A stretch of DNA of 64,000 nt from Geobacillus genomosp. 3 (GCF_000445995.2 NC_022080.4:2576001-2640000), one strand, 5' to 3'. Shown: positions 34,986 through 44,860, counted from the first letter of the stretch. Translations and numbers: made by a program. Notes: generated by a model from the sequence alone, not told the origin.

Positions 34986-37900
34986 TTAACTGATTTTTTG
35001 TTGTTCCAGCCCATCCGCTTCGCCCATCAGCTGCCAAAACGGCCACCAGTTGGCACGGCCGAACGTGCGGACCATGACCGGCACAAAGAGCGGCAGGACG
35101 ACGAGGGCGTAAAGGAGGAGCCCCGTCAGCACAATCGTGGCGATTTGCAAAAGCGACAAGACGCCGGACGGATACATCGCGGCAAACGTTCCGCCTAAAA
35201 TGACGGCGGCGGAGATGATGACCGTCCCCATATGGCCCATCGCCGACAGCATCGCTTCTTTCACCGGCCGGCCGCGGTATTCGTTGAACCGGTCCATGAG
35301 AAAGATGCTGTAGTCGATGCCGAGCGCCAACAGCAGCACAAAAGCGAAAAACGACACCGCCCAGTTCAAGCCGGCATAGCCGAGGCCGTTGACGAAAATG
35401 AGTTCAGTGACGGCCATCGACGTGTAATACGTCAACACGAGCGACAAAATCAAATAGAGCGGCATAATGAACGAACGGAGGAGCACCGCCAGCACGATGG
35501 CAATGCCGATTAACATGATCGCCGCCGTCCGCTCATAGTCGGCGTTTGAGATCGCCTGCAAATCCGCGTACGTGCTCGTGACGCCGCCGACGGCGATCGT
35601 CGCGTCTTCCCATTTCGTCCCTTTGACTGCCCGTTCGACGGCATGGCGGATATCATCGACCCGGCCGAGCGCCGATGTCGAATACGGATTGTCTTTCAAA
35701 ATGACATCGAACGTCACGATGCGGCGGTCTTTTGACATATACGCGTCTTTCGCCTGCGCAAAGTCTTGGCTTTCGCGCGCCTCTTTCGGCATGTGCCAGC
35801 CGGCCATTTCTTTCTCTTTTGCCGATGACAAATCAGCTAAGTACGTTTCCGCCGCACCGAGGCCGCCCGCCACTTTTTGCAGGCCGGACGCGCTTTGGTC
35901 CAGGCCGTTTATGAGCTGGCCGAGCTGGCCGCCAAGGGCGGAGAAATGGTCAAGCAGTTGGCGCTGGCCGCCGTTCACTTGTTCAAGCCCTTGCGAGAAT
36001 TGCGGCAGTTTTTCAACCGCCTGTTTCTGGCCGTCGGCCGCTTTCGTCAAGCCGGCTTCGAGCTCACCGAGCCCGGCGATCACTTGATCCAAACCGCCGT
36101 TGACCGCCGCTTGGCCGGCCGCGAGTTGAGCGAACGACTCGTTCGCTTTCGCCAAGCCCGCGCGCGCCTGCTCAAGCGCTCCGTTCAGCTGCGTGAGACC
36201 GTCCGCCATTTGGTTCGTCTGGCCGGACAGAGCGGCGACCGTCATTTTCGCCCGTTGGTATTGGGCGTCTTGGCTCAGCTCTGGATGTGACTGCTCGACT
36301 TGCTCGAGCATTGTCTGCACGGCGGCGAGCTGGCTGGCGACCGCCTTCAGCCCCGCTTCGATTTGCCGGTATTGGCCGCCTAGAGCCGACAATCCTTGTT
36401 CCGCCTGCTTGTAGCCGCCAAGCAGCTGATTGGCGCCTTCCTGCAGCTTTTTCGCATGATCGCGAAGCGTCGCCAAGCCTTGTTTCAACTCGCCGGCGCC
36501 CACCGCCCCGCGGCGCACCCCTTGTTCAATTTGGCTTAAGCCGCTTTGCAGCTGGCGCAGGCCGTTCGCAAGCCGCTCCGTTCCCGTGACGAGCTCGCCG
36601 ATGCCGGATGACGCCTGCTTCAACTGCGGCGCGGACGAGGACAGCTTTTCGCTTGCCGTCTCAAGGCCGGAGCTGATTTTCTCAATCCCGTCTTTTCCGG
36701 CGCCAAGGCCGTCTTTCAGCTGTTTCGCCTGTTCGGTGACATACAGCTCTTCGATCGGCTCCCCTGTCGGCCGCGTCGCTGAGCGGACGCTCGCCACCCC
36801 ATCCACCGTTTCCACCTCGCGGCTGATTTTCTCAATCAACGCCAGCCCCTCTTCGGAGTCAAGCGGTTCTTTGCCTTTCAATACGACTTGCGTCGGCATC
36901 GCATCGCCCGGATTGAAATGAGCGGCAATAATGTCAAACGCTTTGACCGAGCGGTAATGGTCGCCGATCTCTTCCATCGAATCAAACGACAGTTTGCCAT
37001 CGTACGTCACGAGCACCGGCACGGTTGCGACGGCGACGATCGCCAGCGCCAAAAACGGACGGGCGAACGCAAACCGGCCGGCCGCAAGCCAAAGGCGGCT
37101 TTGCCCGTGCTCCAGCTTCCCGCGCACCGGCCAAAACAGCTTCTCGCCAAGCACGGCCATGAAAAACGGCACGAGCGTCATTAAGGCGACAAGCAATACC
37201 GCGACCCCGACGGCGACAGCCGCCGCTGACTGGTACAGCTTAAACGTCGACAAGCCGATCGCCGCAAAGCCGATCATGACGGCAATGCCGCTTGCCGCCA
37301 CCGTTTTCCCCGCCGTCCGGTACGTGGCGACGATCGCCTCCGCCCGGTCGCCGCCTTTCGCCAGCTCTTCCTTAAACCGGCTCAGCAGCAAAATGCAATA
37401 GTCGGTCCCGATGCCAAACAAAACCGCGACTAAAAAGATTTGCGTAAACGTCGACAGCGGAAAATTCACCTGATCGACCAAAAAGGCGACGACCGACTGT
37501 GAGACGACGTACGTCGCCCCGACCGCCACAAGCGGAATCAGCGGCGCCACCGGCGAGCGGAACACAGCAAGCAACACGATCAAAATAAAGACGAGCGTAA
37601 TGCCTTCCGTCTTTTTCACGCCTTCAAGCGAACTCGTGACGACATCTTCATCCACCATCCATCCGCCGGTGAAATAATGCTCAACCTTGACGTCTTCGAC
37701 CGCTTCATACAACTGGTCCGTCAGCTGTTTCGCCGTCCGGCCGGCGGGGTCGATGCTGACGGAAACGAGCATCGTCGTCCCATCTTTCGAGACGAGCTCT
37801 TGTTCCAACTCCGGGTTGGCAAACGGCGAGACGATGTTCGTGATATGAAGATCGTTTTTCTTTTCTTCGAGCGCGTTTACCGCCCGTTCAATCTCTTGTT

Positions 37901-38150
37901 TGTCGCCCGCCGTCAGCCCGTCTTTTTGGTAAAAGACGAGCACCGCCGAGCGTTCGTTTTGCTTGTTTTCCTGGCTGTTCGCTTCTTTGATCAGCTTGGC
38001 CGCCAATGACGATGAGTAGCCGTCCGGCACGCTCAGCTGCCCTTTTTCACGGACGAGCTCGCCCATGTTCGGAGCGGTCATCATGAGCACCGTGGCGATG
38101 ATGATCCACGCCGCAAACACGAACCATCTTCCTTTAATGATCGCCCTCAT
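34986..38150 (-). CDS. MMPL-family RND exporter (YdgH-like)
   Basis: A 1054-residue membrane transporter with two halves, each with a large outside loop and a block of membrane helices with the GxDY motif: FGIGTDYCILLLSRFKEE and ALGIDYSIFLMDRFNEYRG. The second outside loop (about 480-760) is a long series of GLxxLxxG/coiled-coil repeats as in YhgE/Pip-like proteins. MMPL exporters use proton flow to move lipids or drugs. The start overlaps the MarR stop (ATGA), so the repressor and exporter form one operon. The substrate is unknown. Confidence 0.92.
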   Translation of the reverse strand: MRAIIKGRWFVFAAWIIIATVLMMTAPNMGELVREKGQLSVPDGYSSSLAAKLIKEANSQENKQNERSAVLVFYQKDGLTAGDKQEIERAVNALEEKKNDLHITNIVSPFANPELEQELVSKDGTTMLVSVSIDPAGRTAKQLTDQLYEAVEDVKVEHYFTGGWMVDEDVVTSSLEGVKKTEGITLVFILIVLLAVFRSPVAPLIPLVAVGATYVVSQSVVAFLVDQVNFPLSTFTQIFLVAVLFGIGTDYCILLLSRFKEELAKGGDRAEAIVATYRTAGKTVAASGIAVMIGFAAIGLSTFKLYQSAAAVAVGVAVLLVALMTLVPFFMAVLGEKLFWPVRGKLEHGQSRLWLAAGRFAFARPFLALAIVAVATVPVLVTYDGKLSFDSMEEIGDHYRSVKAFDIIAAHFNPGDAMPTQVVLKGKEPLDSEEGLALIEKISREVETVDGVASVRSATRPTGEPIEELYVTEQAKQLKDGLGAGKDGIEKISSGLETASEKLSSSAPQLKQASSGIGELVTGTERLANGLRQLQSGLSQIEQGVRRGAVGAGELKQGLATLRDHAKKLQEGANQLLGGYKQAEQGLSALGGQYRQIEAGLKAVASQLAAVQTMLEQVEQSHPELSQDAQYQRAKMTVAALSGQTNQMADGLTQLNGALEQARAGLAKANESFAQLAAGQAAVNGGLDQVIAGLGELEAGLTKAADGQKQAVEKLPQFSQGLEQVNGGQRQLLDHFSALGGQLGQLINGLDQSASGLQKVAGGLGAAETYLADLSSAKEKEMAGWHMPKEARESQDFAQAKDAYMSKDRRIVTFDVILKDNPYSTSALGRVDDIRHAVERAVKGTKWEDATIAVGGVTSTYADLQAISNADYERTAAIMLIGIAIVLAVLLRSFIMPLYLILSLVLTYYTSMAVTELIFVNGLGYAGLNWAVSFFAFVLLLALGIDYSIFLMDRFNEYRGRPVKEAMLSAMGHMGTVIISAAVILGGTFAAMYPSGVLSLLQIATIVLTGLLLYALVVLPLFVPVMVRTFGRANWWPFWQLMGEADGLEQQKIS

Positions 38151-38599
38151 TTCGCTTCCTCCACCTCCTGCAGCACGCGGGCCAACCGTTCATACGTGCG
38201 GATGAACGTTTCAATTTCCTCTTCCGGAAAGCGGGCGATCACCTCTTCGACGAGCCGATAGACGCTGCGGTCCATCTCTGTGATCCACGCTTCCCCTTGT
38301 TCCGTCAGCGATAAGACGATGACGCGCCGGTCGTTTTCGTCACGGTCGCGGCGCAGCCAGCCTTTGTCGACGAGGCGGTTCGTCATCGCCGTCACCGCGC
38401 TTTTGTTGACGCCGAACATCGCCGCGAGCTCCGTTGACGTGCACGTCCCCCGCCGGCGGATGTAGCGAAGCAAATAATATTGGTCGTGCGTCATCTCTTC
38501 GCAAAGGCTGTCTTTGACAAGCGCCGCCCCCCGTTTCATCACAAGAAACGAGACGGACAAATAACGGTCAATCCATTCGTCGATGGTTCGTCCCGGCAT
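38147..38599 (-). CDS. MarR-family regulator of the MMPL exporter
   Basis: A 150-residue winged-helix protein with recognition region TCTSTELAAMFGVNKSAVTAMTNRLVDKGWLRRDRDENDRRVIVLSLTEQG. It is translated just ahead of the exporter and two perfect dyads lie 15-89 bases upstream, which points to autorepression relieved by a ligand exported by the pump. The ATG (MPGRTIDEW) is preceded by GGAGG. Confidence 0.92.
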   Translation of the reverse strand: MPGRTIDEWIDRYLSVSFLVMKRGAALVKDSLCEEMTHDQYYLLRYIRRRGTCTSTELAAMFGVNKSAVTAMTNRLVDKGWLRRDRDENDRRVIVLSLTEQGEAWITEMDRSVYRLVEEVIARFPEEEIETFIRTYERLARVLQEVEEAK

Positions 38600-38613
38600 T
38601 TGTTCACCTCCAT

Positions 38614-38632
38614 TTGTTCACGGATTGAACAA
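38614..38632. promoter_or_regulatory. Likely MarR operator 1
   Basis: TTGTTCA-CGGAT-TGAACAA, a perfect seven-base dyad 15 bases upstream of the marR start, near the ribosome site. Confidence 0.65.
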
Positions 38633-38673
38633 TCGACCAAAAGCGCCCCGCGCACGGCCGCTTTGTCCATTTG

Positions 38674-38688
38674 GTTCAACTATTGAAC
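38674..38688. promoter_or_regulatory. Likely MarR operator 2
   Basis: GTTCAA-CTA-TTGAAC, a perfect six-base dyad with the same TTCA/TGAA core as operator 1. It lies in the expected promoter region. Confidence 0.6.
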
Positions 38689-38862
38689 TATTAGTAACGA
38701 TACCAACTGAAAATGAAAAAGTCAATGATTTTCGCTTGAGCCAAGCGGTCGCCGTGGCGAAACAGTACGCCAAGCGCCATCGGGATACGCTTCGCTCAAA
38801 GAACCACAATCTCTTTTTCTCCCCGATGATAAGAAATCAAACCCGTTTTTCATTGCCGCTGA

Positions 38863-39213
38863 TCATCGCCCCACATGATAACCGATCCAGGCGAGACAAC
38901 CGCCCAACAAGTACGTCGCCGCCAAATAAGCGATCGCCTTCGTCCATTGACGCTGCTGCATCATTTGCACGCTTTCCCATTTCAACGTCGAAAACGTCGT
39001 GAACGCGCCCATAAAACCGGTGCCGACAAGCAGCTTCGTCGCATCGGCGGCGCCGCTTCCGGCCAGCCAGCCGAGCAAAAAAGACCCAAGCAAATTGACA
39101 ATCAGCGTCCCGAGGGGAAACCGCGGCGAACGCCGGGCCGCCCAGCGGCTGACGGCATAGCGGGCCACGGCGCCGAAAAACCCGCCGAGCGCCACCAAGA
39201 GCGGTGTGGTCAT
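38863..39213 (-). CDS. crcB: Fluoride channel subunit CrcB/Fluc (second copy)
   Basis: A 116-residue four-helix protein: GGFFGAVARYAVSRW, FPLGTLIVNLLGSFLLGWLAG and the GFMGAFTTFSTLKWE signature with the phenylalanines of the fluoride path. Fluc channels export fluoride as dual-topology dimers. The ATG overlaps the TAA of the first crcB by one base. The paired genes suggest a heterodimer of oppositely oriented subunits, as in other Firmicutes with two copies. Confidence 0.95.
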   Translation of the reverse strand: MTTPLLVALGGFFGAVARYAVSRWAARRSPRFPLGTLIVNLLGSFLLGWLAGSGAADATKLLVGTGFMGAFTTFSTLKWESVQMMQQRQWTKAIAYLAATYLLGGCLAWIGYHVGR

Positions 39214-39596
39214 TACGCCATTTCCTCCTTTCGCTTTAGATGAGCGGCGGCGCATCCCGCCCATGCGGCGAACAGGCCGCCAAACAGGCTGGCGGCGATA
39301 TAAACGGCCGCCGCACCCCATTGTCTATGTTCCAGCAATTCCACGCATTCGACGCTGAGCGTCGAAAACGTCGTATACGAGCCGACAAAGCCAGTCGTCA
39401 CCGCCGTTTTGAGCCATGGCGGCCACGCGGGGCGGCGGGTGAACACCACCGTAAGCCAGCTGAGCGAAAACGAACCGGTCCAGTTGATGACAAGCGTCGC
39501 GAACGGAAAACCGTGGGCGGCGGGAACAACCAAACCGAGTCCATAGCGGACAAGCGCGCCGATCATGCCGGCGATGCCGACAGCGAGATAGACCAA
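39213..39596 (-). CDS. crcB: Fluoride channel subunit CrcB/Fluc (first copy)
   Basis: A 127-residue four-helix protein with GIAGMIGALVRYGLGL, FPFATLVINWTGSFSLSWL and GFVGSYTTFSTLSVE. The start is a TTG at 39596, eight bases after AGGAGG; no ATG is available near. Expression is governed by the fluoride riboswitch directly upstream, which ends in a terminator hairpin. It is translated just before the second crcB gene. Confidence 0.95.
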   Translation of the reverse strand: MVYLAVGIAGMIGALVRYGLGLVVPAAHGFPFATLVINWTGSFSLSWLTVVFTRRPAWPPWLKTAVTTGFVGSYTTFSTLSVECVELLEHRQWGAAAVYIAASLFGGLFAAWAGCAAAHLKRKEEMA

Positions 39597-39624
39597 TGTA
39601 AACCCCTCCTTGCCAAAACAAACA

Positions 39625-39699
39625 GACTCCCGCCGCTTTCATTTGCAGCAGGAGTCATCAGCCGGAAGCCGGCGGTTATGGCGAACTCCATCGCCTATG
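39625..39699 (-). ncRNA. Fluoride riboswitch (crcB motif) with terminator
   Basis: On the minus strand the aptamer reads ATAGGCGATGGAGTTCGCC, then ATAACCGCCGGC, GCCGGCTGATGACTCCT, which matches the conserved crcB-motif core and its pseudoknot. The last bases, GACTCCT, also form the first arm of a 12-base stem (39625-39656) followed by TGTTTGTTTT. Fluoride binding should therefore stop the terminator from forming and allow crcB transcription. Confidence 0.95.
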
Positions 39700-39753
39700 A
39701 AGGTTGGCTTTGTTTTATTTTACCATATGCATCCTTCCGCTGTGAAGGCGGAC

Positions 39754-40539
39754 CTAGCGGGCGCGGCGGAAGCCTTGTTGTTCGAACGTTTGCAGCGCCT
39801 GTTCACTCGTCAAATACGCGTAAAACACCCGCGCCTCCTTGAGATGTTTGCTCGTTTTGACCACACCGAGCGGATAGACGATCGGGTCGTGCATGCCGCT
39901 TGGCACCGCGGCGGCGATCTTGACGTTGTTCGACACAAGCGCATCCGTCCGGTACACAAACCCGGCATCGACGTTGCCGGTTTCCACATACGTCAACACT
40001 TGGCGGACGTCTTTCGCGTAAACGAGCTTCGGCTTCACTTGCTTCCACAGCCCGGCCTTCTCAAGCGTTTGTTTGGCGTACATGCCGGCCGGCACCGACT
40101 CGGGGAGGCCGATCGCCACTCGTTTGGCGCGGGTGATGTCATCAAGCGACTGAACCGCTCCGTCCCCTTGTTTCGGAACGATGAGCACGAGTTCGTTGGC
40201 GAGCACCGTTTTTTCGTGCTCGGGGTCGATCAACCCTTCCGTTTTCAACTTCTCAAACGGCTCAGGTGCCGCGGAGAAAAAGAGATCGACCGGCGCCCCT
40301 TCGGAAATTTGCCTTTGCAAGGCACCCGACGCACCGAAATTGTACTGGATGCGGATGTTCGGGTTCTTTCGTTCAAACGCTGTTTTCGCTTCTTCCAACG
40401 CTTCCCGCAAACTGGCGGCGGCGGAGACGGTGAGCTCCACTTTGTCAGTTCCTTCCCCCGCCCGCCCGTTTTCTCCCGCTGTACATCCATATAAGCTGCC
40501 AAGCAACCAGAAAGCGAGAAGCCAAGCAAGGTTGCGCAT
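39754..40539 (-). CDS. ModA-like molybdate/tungstate-binding lipoprotein, orphan
   Basis: A 261-residue periplasmic-type binding protein. The signal ends in LLGSLYGC, a lipobox. The mature protein starts VELTVSAAASLREALEEAKTAFERKNPNIRIQYNFGASGALQRQISEGAPVDLFFSAAPEPF, the classic ModA pattern with the serines that hold the oxyanion, and continues with VPAGMYAKQTLEKAGLW and VDAGFVYRTDA. No modB or modC follows; the next gene is crcB, so it must use a transporter encoded elsewhere or serve another oxyanion. ATG 40539 follows AAGGAG. Confidence 0.88.
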   Translation of the reverse strand: MRNLAWLLAFWLLGSLYGCTAGENGRAGEGTDKVELTVSAAASLREALEEAKTAFERKNPNIRIQYNFGASGALQRQISEGAPVDLFFSAAPEPFEKLKTEGLIDPEHEKTVLANELVLIVPKQGDGAVQSLDDITRAKRVAIGLPESVPAGMYAKQTLEKAGLWKQVKPKLVYAKDVRQVLTYVETGNVDAGFVYRTDALVSNNVKIAAAVPSGMHDPIVYPLGVVKTSKHLKEARVFYAYLTSEQALQTFEQQGFRRAR

Positions 40540-40673
40540 CGCGTCTCTCCTTCCCGTCATGGTGGCTGCCATTCATTTAACCAAGAACAAGCGATGATGG
40601 CGATCTTTTTCCCGCCTTCTGGCAACACAAATAGATGACTAAATGGTTTGAAACCCGCACTCAGCAAGCGAGG

Positions 40674-40706
40674 AAAAAACGCCGCCCCGGGTCGGGACAG
40701 CGTTTT
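40674..40706 (-). terminator. Terminator of pheST
   Basis: AAAACGC and GCGTTTT with an inner CCCG/CGGG stem, then TTTTTTCC on the minus strand, immediately after the pheT stop at 40710. Confidence 0.85.
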
Positions 40707-40709
40707 GTT

Positions 40710-43124
40710 TCACCCGCGCAGCACCGCGCCAAACTGCTTCTCGACCGCGGCGAGCACCCGCTCGTAGACGGCGGCCACCTCTTCGTCCGTGAGCGTCCGC
40801 TCCGGATCGTAGAAGCGGAGCGAGAAGGCGAGCGATTTTTTCCCGTCCGGCAGGCGGTCGCCTTGGTAGACGTCAAAGAGGGAGACGTCTTTGACGAGCG
40901 GCTTTCCGGCTTCGGCGATCGCCCGCTTCAAGGCGTCGGCTTCGATGGTTTCATCGACGACCAACGCGATGTCGCGCACGACCGACGGGAAGCGCGGAAT
41001 CGGCTCGTAGCGGATCGCTTCACTTTCGGCATTCAACAGCTCGGCCAAGGCGAGTTCAAAGACGTACGTTTCCTTTAAGTCCCACTCTTTTTGCACGGCC
41101 GGATGGAGCTGGCCGACAAAGCCGATGACCGTTCCGTCAAGCACGATGTCCGCCGTCCGCCCGGGATGCAAATCGGCGCGCTTGGCCGGCTTGTATTCGA
41201 TGCGGGCGGCGAGTCCAAGCAAGTCGAACAAGCCGTCCAAAATGCCTTTGGCGACATAAAAGTCAGCCGCCTTTTTCTCGCCTTGCCATAAATGGGCGTG
41301 CCATAAGCCGGTGAGAACGCCGGCGAGCCGCTCTTTTTCCGCCGGTTGGACGTTTTCCCCGCGAGACAAATAGACGGAGCCGATTTCATACAAGGCGACG
41401 TTCTCGACTTGGCGGGCGCGGTTGTAGCTCGCCGCTTCAAGCAAATGCGGAATCAAGCTTTGCCGCAAAACGCTCCGCTCTTCGCTCATCGGCAGCGCGA
41501 GACGGATCGGGTCAGCCTCCTCCAACGCAAAACGCGCCGCTTGATCCGGGCTCGTCAACGAATACGTGATCGCCTGAAACAAGCCGGCCCCTTCCAAATA
41601 GCGGCGAACGCGGCGGCGCTTCGCCTGGTACGGGGTGAGCCCGCCCGGTTTCGCCTCGGCCACCGGCAACGTCGACGGCAAATGATCGTAGCCGTACAAA
41701 CGGGCGACTTCCTCGATGATATCTTCTTCAATCGCAATGTCGCGCCGGCGCGACGGGACATGAACCGTAAACGTTCCGTTGTCTTCTGTAAACGGAAATT
41801 GCAAGTTCGACAAAATCGCGGCCACTTCCTCTTTCGTAATCGCCGTGCCGAGGACACCGTTGATGCGTTCAAGCGTGACCGTCACCGCCACCGGCTCCTC
41901 ACGCCACACGCTCGCTTCCACGACGCCGCCGACGACCTCGCCGCCGGCGTATTCGGCCATCAACGCCGCGGCGCGCTCGAGCGCTTCTTTCGTCCGCGCC
42001 GGATCGATGCCTTTTTCAAACCGGGTGCTCGCTTCGCTGCGCAGTCCGTGGTCTTTCACGGCTTGGCGGATGACCGGGCTCGTGAAATACGCCGCTTCAA
42101 TGAACACGGCTTTCGTATCATCGCGCACTTCCGAATCCGCCCCGCCCATCACGCCGGCTAAGGCGACCGGCTCGCGGCCGTTCGTGATGACAAGATGGTC
42201 TTCGGTCAGCTTCCGCTCGACATCATCGAGCGTGACGATCGTTTCGCCTGCCTTCGCCCGCCGGACGACAATTTCCTGCGAACCGAGGCGGTCGTAGTCA
42301 AACGCGTGCAGCGGCTGGCCGTACTCAAGCAAAATGTAGTTCGTAATGTCAACGACGTTGTTGTGCGGGCGAATGCCGGCCGCCATCAAACGCGCCTGCA
42401 TCCAAAGCGGCGACGGGCCGATCTGGACGTTTTTCACGATCCGCCCGGCATAAAGCGGGTTGTCTTCCGGCGCCTCAACGCGCACCGAAATATAGTCGTG
42501 AACGTTTTCGTTCGTTTCCTTGACCGCCGCTTCCGGCAGCTTGACTTCACGGCCGAGAATGGCGGCCGCTTCATAGGCGACGCCGATCATGCTTAAACAG
42601 TCGGCGCGGTTGGGCGTTAACGAAAGCTCGAGCACTTCATCGCGCAAGCCGAGCCACTCGATGGCATCGGCGCCGACCGGCGCGTCGCTCGGGAAGACGA
42701 AAATGCCGTCCGCATACTCTTTCGGCACGACTTTCGCCTCGACGCCAAGCTCTTGCAGCGAACAAATCATGCCGTTCGATTCTTCCCCGCGCAGCTTCGC
42801 CCGTTTGATTTTAAAGTTGCCCGGCAGCACCGCCCCGACTTTGGCGACGGCAACTTTTTGCCCTTTGGCGACGTTCGGGGCGCCGCAAATGATTTGCACC
42901 GGCTCGCCTTCGCCAAGGTCAACGAGGCATTTCCGCAGTTTATCGGCGTTCGGATGCGGCTCGCATTCGAGCACATGGCCGATGACGACGCCGTTCATCC
43001 CGCGGTCGAGCGCCTCGACCCGCTCAACTTCAATGCCGCTTTTCGTGATGCGTTCGGCGAGCTCTTTGGCGGTGACGCCCGTCAAATCGACGTACTCGCT
43101 CAGCCAACGGTAAGACACGAGCAT
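40710..43124 (-). CDS. pheT: Phenylalanyl-tRNA synthetase beta subunit
   Basis: An 804-residue subunit. It has the N-terminal OB/EMAP-like tRNA-binding domain ([39 protein letters not shown]), the B3/B4 editing region, B5, the catalytic-like core and a C-terminal anticodon-binding FDX-ACB domain ([45 protein letters not shown]). Together with PheS it charges tRNA-Phe as an alpha2-beta2 enzyme. It follows pheS by 21 bases. Confidence 0.98.
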   Translation of the reverse strand: MLVSYRWLSEYVDLTGVTAKELAERITKSGIEVERVEALDRGMNGVVIGHVLECEPHPNADKLRKCLVDLGEGEPVQIICGAPNVAKGQKVAVAKVGAVLPGNFKIKRAKLRGEESNGMICSLQELGVEAKVVPKEYADGIFVFPSDAPVGADAIEWLGLRDEVLELSLTPNRADCLSMIGVAYEAAAILGREVKLPEAAVKETNENVHDYISVRVEAPEDNPLYAGRIVKNVQIGPSPLWMQARLMAAGIRPHNNVVDITNYILLEYGQPLHAFDYDRLGSQEIVVRRAKAGETIVTLDDVERKLTEDHLVITNGREPVALAGVMGGADSEVRDDTKAVFIEAAYFTSPVIRQAVKDHGLRSEASTRFEKGIDPARTKEALERAAALMAEYAGGEVVGGVVEASVWREEPVAVTVTLERINGVLGTAITKEEVAAILSNLQFPFTEDNGTFTVHVPSRRRDIAIEEDIIEEVARLYGYDHLPSTLPVAEAKPGGLTPYQAKRRRVRRYLEGAGLFQAITYSLTSPDQAARFALEEADPIRLALPMSEERSVLRQSLIPHLLEAASYNRARQVENVALYEIGSVYLSRGENVQPAEKERLAGVLTGLWHAHLWQGEKKAADFYVAKGILDGLFDLLGLAARIEYKPAKRADLHPGRTADIVLDGTVIGFVGQLHPAVQKEWDLKETYVFELALAELLNAESEAIRYEPIPRFPSVVRDIALVVDETIEADALKRAIAEAGKPLVKDVSLFDVYQGDRLPDGKKSLAFSLRFYDPERTLTDEEVAAVYERVLAAVEKQFGAVLRG

Positions 43125-43145
43125 GCAAAACCCCTCCTTTTTCTG

Positions 43146-44180
43146 TTACACACGCAAAAATTGCCGCAAGAAACGTAGATCGTTTTGATAGAAATGGCGG
43201 ATGTCATCAATGCCGTACTTCAGCATCGCGATCCGTTCCGGCCCCATGCCGAACGCAAAGCCGGTGTATGTTTTCGAATCAAAGCCGGCCATCTCGAGCA
43301 CGTTCGGGTGCACCATGCCGGCGCCTAAAATTTCAATCCAGCCCGTGCCTTTGCAGACGCCACAGCCCCGCCCTTCGCAACGGAAGCAAGACACGTCGAC
43401 TTCGACCGACGGCTCGGTGAACGGGAAAAAGCTCGGCCGGAAGCGGATGTCGCGCCCTTCGCCAAACAGCTTGCGGGCGAATTCGCGCAGCGTCCCTTTC
43501 AAATCGCTCATCCGAATGTTCCGGTCAACGACCAGCCCTTCAATTTGCGTAAACTGGTGCGAATGCGTCGCATCATCGGTGTCGCGGCGGTACACTTTGC
43601 CCGGGCAAATGATTTTCACCGGGCCGCGCCCGCGGTGGTTCTCCATCGTCCGCGCCTGCATCGGCGATGTGTGGGTGCGAAGCAAAATCTCGTCGGTGAT
43701 GTAAAACGAATCTTGCATGTCGCGGGCCGGGTGTCCTTTCGGCAAGTTGAGCGCCTCAAAGTTGTAATAGTCGGTCTCGACTTCCGGCCCTTCGGCGATC
43801 GTATAGCCCATGCCGATAAACAAATCTTCAATTTCTTCAATGACGCGTGTGAGCGGATGCGGGTTGCCGAGACGCACCGGCCGGCCGGGCAGCGTCACAT
43901 CGATCGCTTCGGCGGCTAATTTGCGCTCGACTTCCTCCTCTTCGAGTTGCGCTTGTTTCGCTTCCAGCGCCTGTTGGATCGCCTCTCTCACTTCGTTGGC
44001 CAGCGCCCCGAGTTTCGGGCGCTCCTCGGGCGGCAGCGCCCCCATGCCGCGCAACACTTCAGTAATCGGCCCTTTTTTGCCCAAATAGGCGACGCGCACA
44101 TCGTTGAGCGCTTTTAAGTCACGGGCTTGGCCGATTTGTTCAAGCGCCTCGCGTTTCAGCTCGTGCAGCCGTTCTTTCAC
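43146..44180 (-). CDS. pheS: Phenylalanyl-tRNA synthetase alpha subunit
   Basis: A 344-residue class II synthetase subunit. It has an N-terminal coiled coil, motif 2 ([50 protein letters not shown]) and motif 3 ([24 protein letters not shown]), plus a phenylalanine-binding [17 protein letters not shown]. The GTG at 44180 has GGAGG seven bases away and gives the same length as B. subtilis PheS. It is controlled by the T-box leader upstream. Confidence 0.98.
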   Translation of the reverse strand: MKERLHELKREALEQIGQARDLKALNDVRVAYLGKKGPITEVLRGMGALPPEERPKLGALANEVREAIQQALEAKQAQLEEEEVERKLAAEAIDVTLPGRPVRLGNPHPLTRVIEEIEDLFIGMGYTIAEGPEVETDYYNFEALNLPKGHPARDMQDSFYITDEILLRTHTSPMQARTMENHRGRGPVKIICPGKVYRRDTDDATHSHQFTQIEGLVVDRNIRMSDLKGTLREFARKLFGEGRDIRFRPSFFPFTEPSVEVDVSCFRCEGRGCGVCKGTGWIEILGAGMVHPNVLEMAGFDSKTYTGFAFGMGPERIAMLKYGIDDIRHFYQNDLRFLRQFLRV

Positions 44181-44203
44181 ACCAATCCCTCCTCGTATCA
44201 AAT

Positions 44204-44470
44204 AAAAAAACCCGCCCCCATAAGGGACGAGTTGTTGCTCGCGGTACCACCCTTGTTAACAGCACAAGCGCGCTGTTCGCTTCATTGCGATAACGGCCGA
44301 AAGCCGGAACACCTTTACATCTCCTTTTGGGATGGTCCCGGTGCCAACTCGGGAGGTGAACTTCACTTGCGTCGGCCATAAAAACGCTCCCAGTCTACGG
44401 CGTTTTCTCCCTGGATGGCGAGCGGCAAGCTACTTTTCTCCGTCATCGTTGTTGTCGGTATGGGAAATGT
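44204..44470 (-). ncRNA. T-box leader of pheST
   Basis: The T-box sequence AGGGTGGTACCGCG is at 44240-44253 (read on the minus strand). A terminator, AACTCGTCCCTT...GGGGGCGGGTTTTTTT, ends next to the pheS ribosome site. Upstream stems at 44255-44470 match the usual stem I region, and GTGAAGTTCACC near 44353-44363 contains a TTC that could be the phenylalanine specifier codon. Uncharged tRNA-Phe should favour readthrough. Confidence 0.92.
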
Positions 44471-44478
44471 CGCTATTC

Positions 44479-44507
44479 ATTATACGCAAAGAAAAGGGCA
44501 AAGGCAA
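44479..44507 (-). promoter_or_regulatory. Promoter of pheST
   Basis: TTGCCT (44502-44507), a 17-base spacer and TATAAT (44479-44484) on the minus strand, at the far end of the T-box leader. Confidence 0.75.
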
Positions 44508-44509
44508 GG

Positions 44510-44860
44510 TCAGGCCGAAATTTCTTTGCGCAGCTCATCGATTTCTGCTTCCTGTTCAATCGAGCGGATCGCGAGGCGCTCCATAATTTTTTCCTGCCGC
44601 ACTTGGCCTTCCTTGAGCGCGGCAACATCTTTTTTGACCCCTAACATATCCTTTTTCATGGCGTCCATGTCTTTTTTCATCGCATCCATATCTTTTTTCA
44701 TCGCATCAACGTCGCTTTGGATGCGATCGACTTTGTCTTCAAGCTTCGTCACGCTTCCCTGCAGTTTGGCGATATCGATGCGCATTTGTTCGATGTAGGC
44801 CCCTTGAACATCAAGACGCTCAAGCACCGCGTTCAATAACGCCCGCAGTTCGTCATCCAT
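44510..44860 (-). CDS. Coiled-coil protein with heptad tandem repeats
   Basis: A 116-residue, highly charged, fully helical protein: MDDELRALLNAVLERLDVQGAYIEQMRIDIAKLQGSV..., continuing to an acidic tail. Residues about 50-75 hold three copies of DAMKKDM (and diverged flanking copies), encoded by a 21-base tandem repeat at about 44645-44715. This gives an uninterrupted coiled coil. No signal or membrane segment. Similar small coiled-coil proteins are annotated as hypothetical in Geobacillus; the function is unknown. The number of repeats could vary between strains. Confidence 0.7.
   Translation of the reverse strand: MDDELRALLNAVLERLDVQGAYIEQMRIDIAKLQGSVTKLEDKVDRIQSDVDAMKKDMDAMKKDMDAMKKDMLGVKKDVAALKEGQVRQEKIMERLAIRSIEQEAEIDELRKEISA

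Noticed and set aside
35572..36590. Overlapping plus-strand ORFs within the MMPL gene
   Set aside because: They arise from the repetitive GLxxLxxG coding region read in reverse. The repeats are protein heptad-like, not a CRISPR array: unit lengths vary and there are no spacers.
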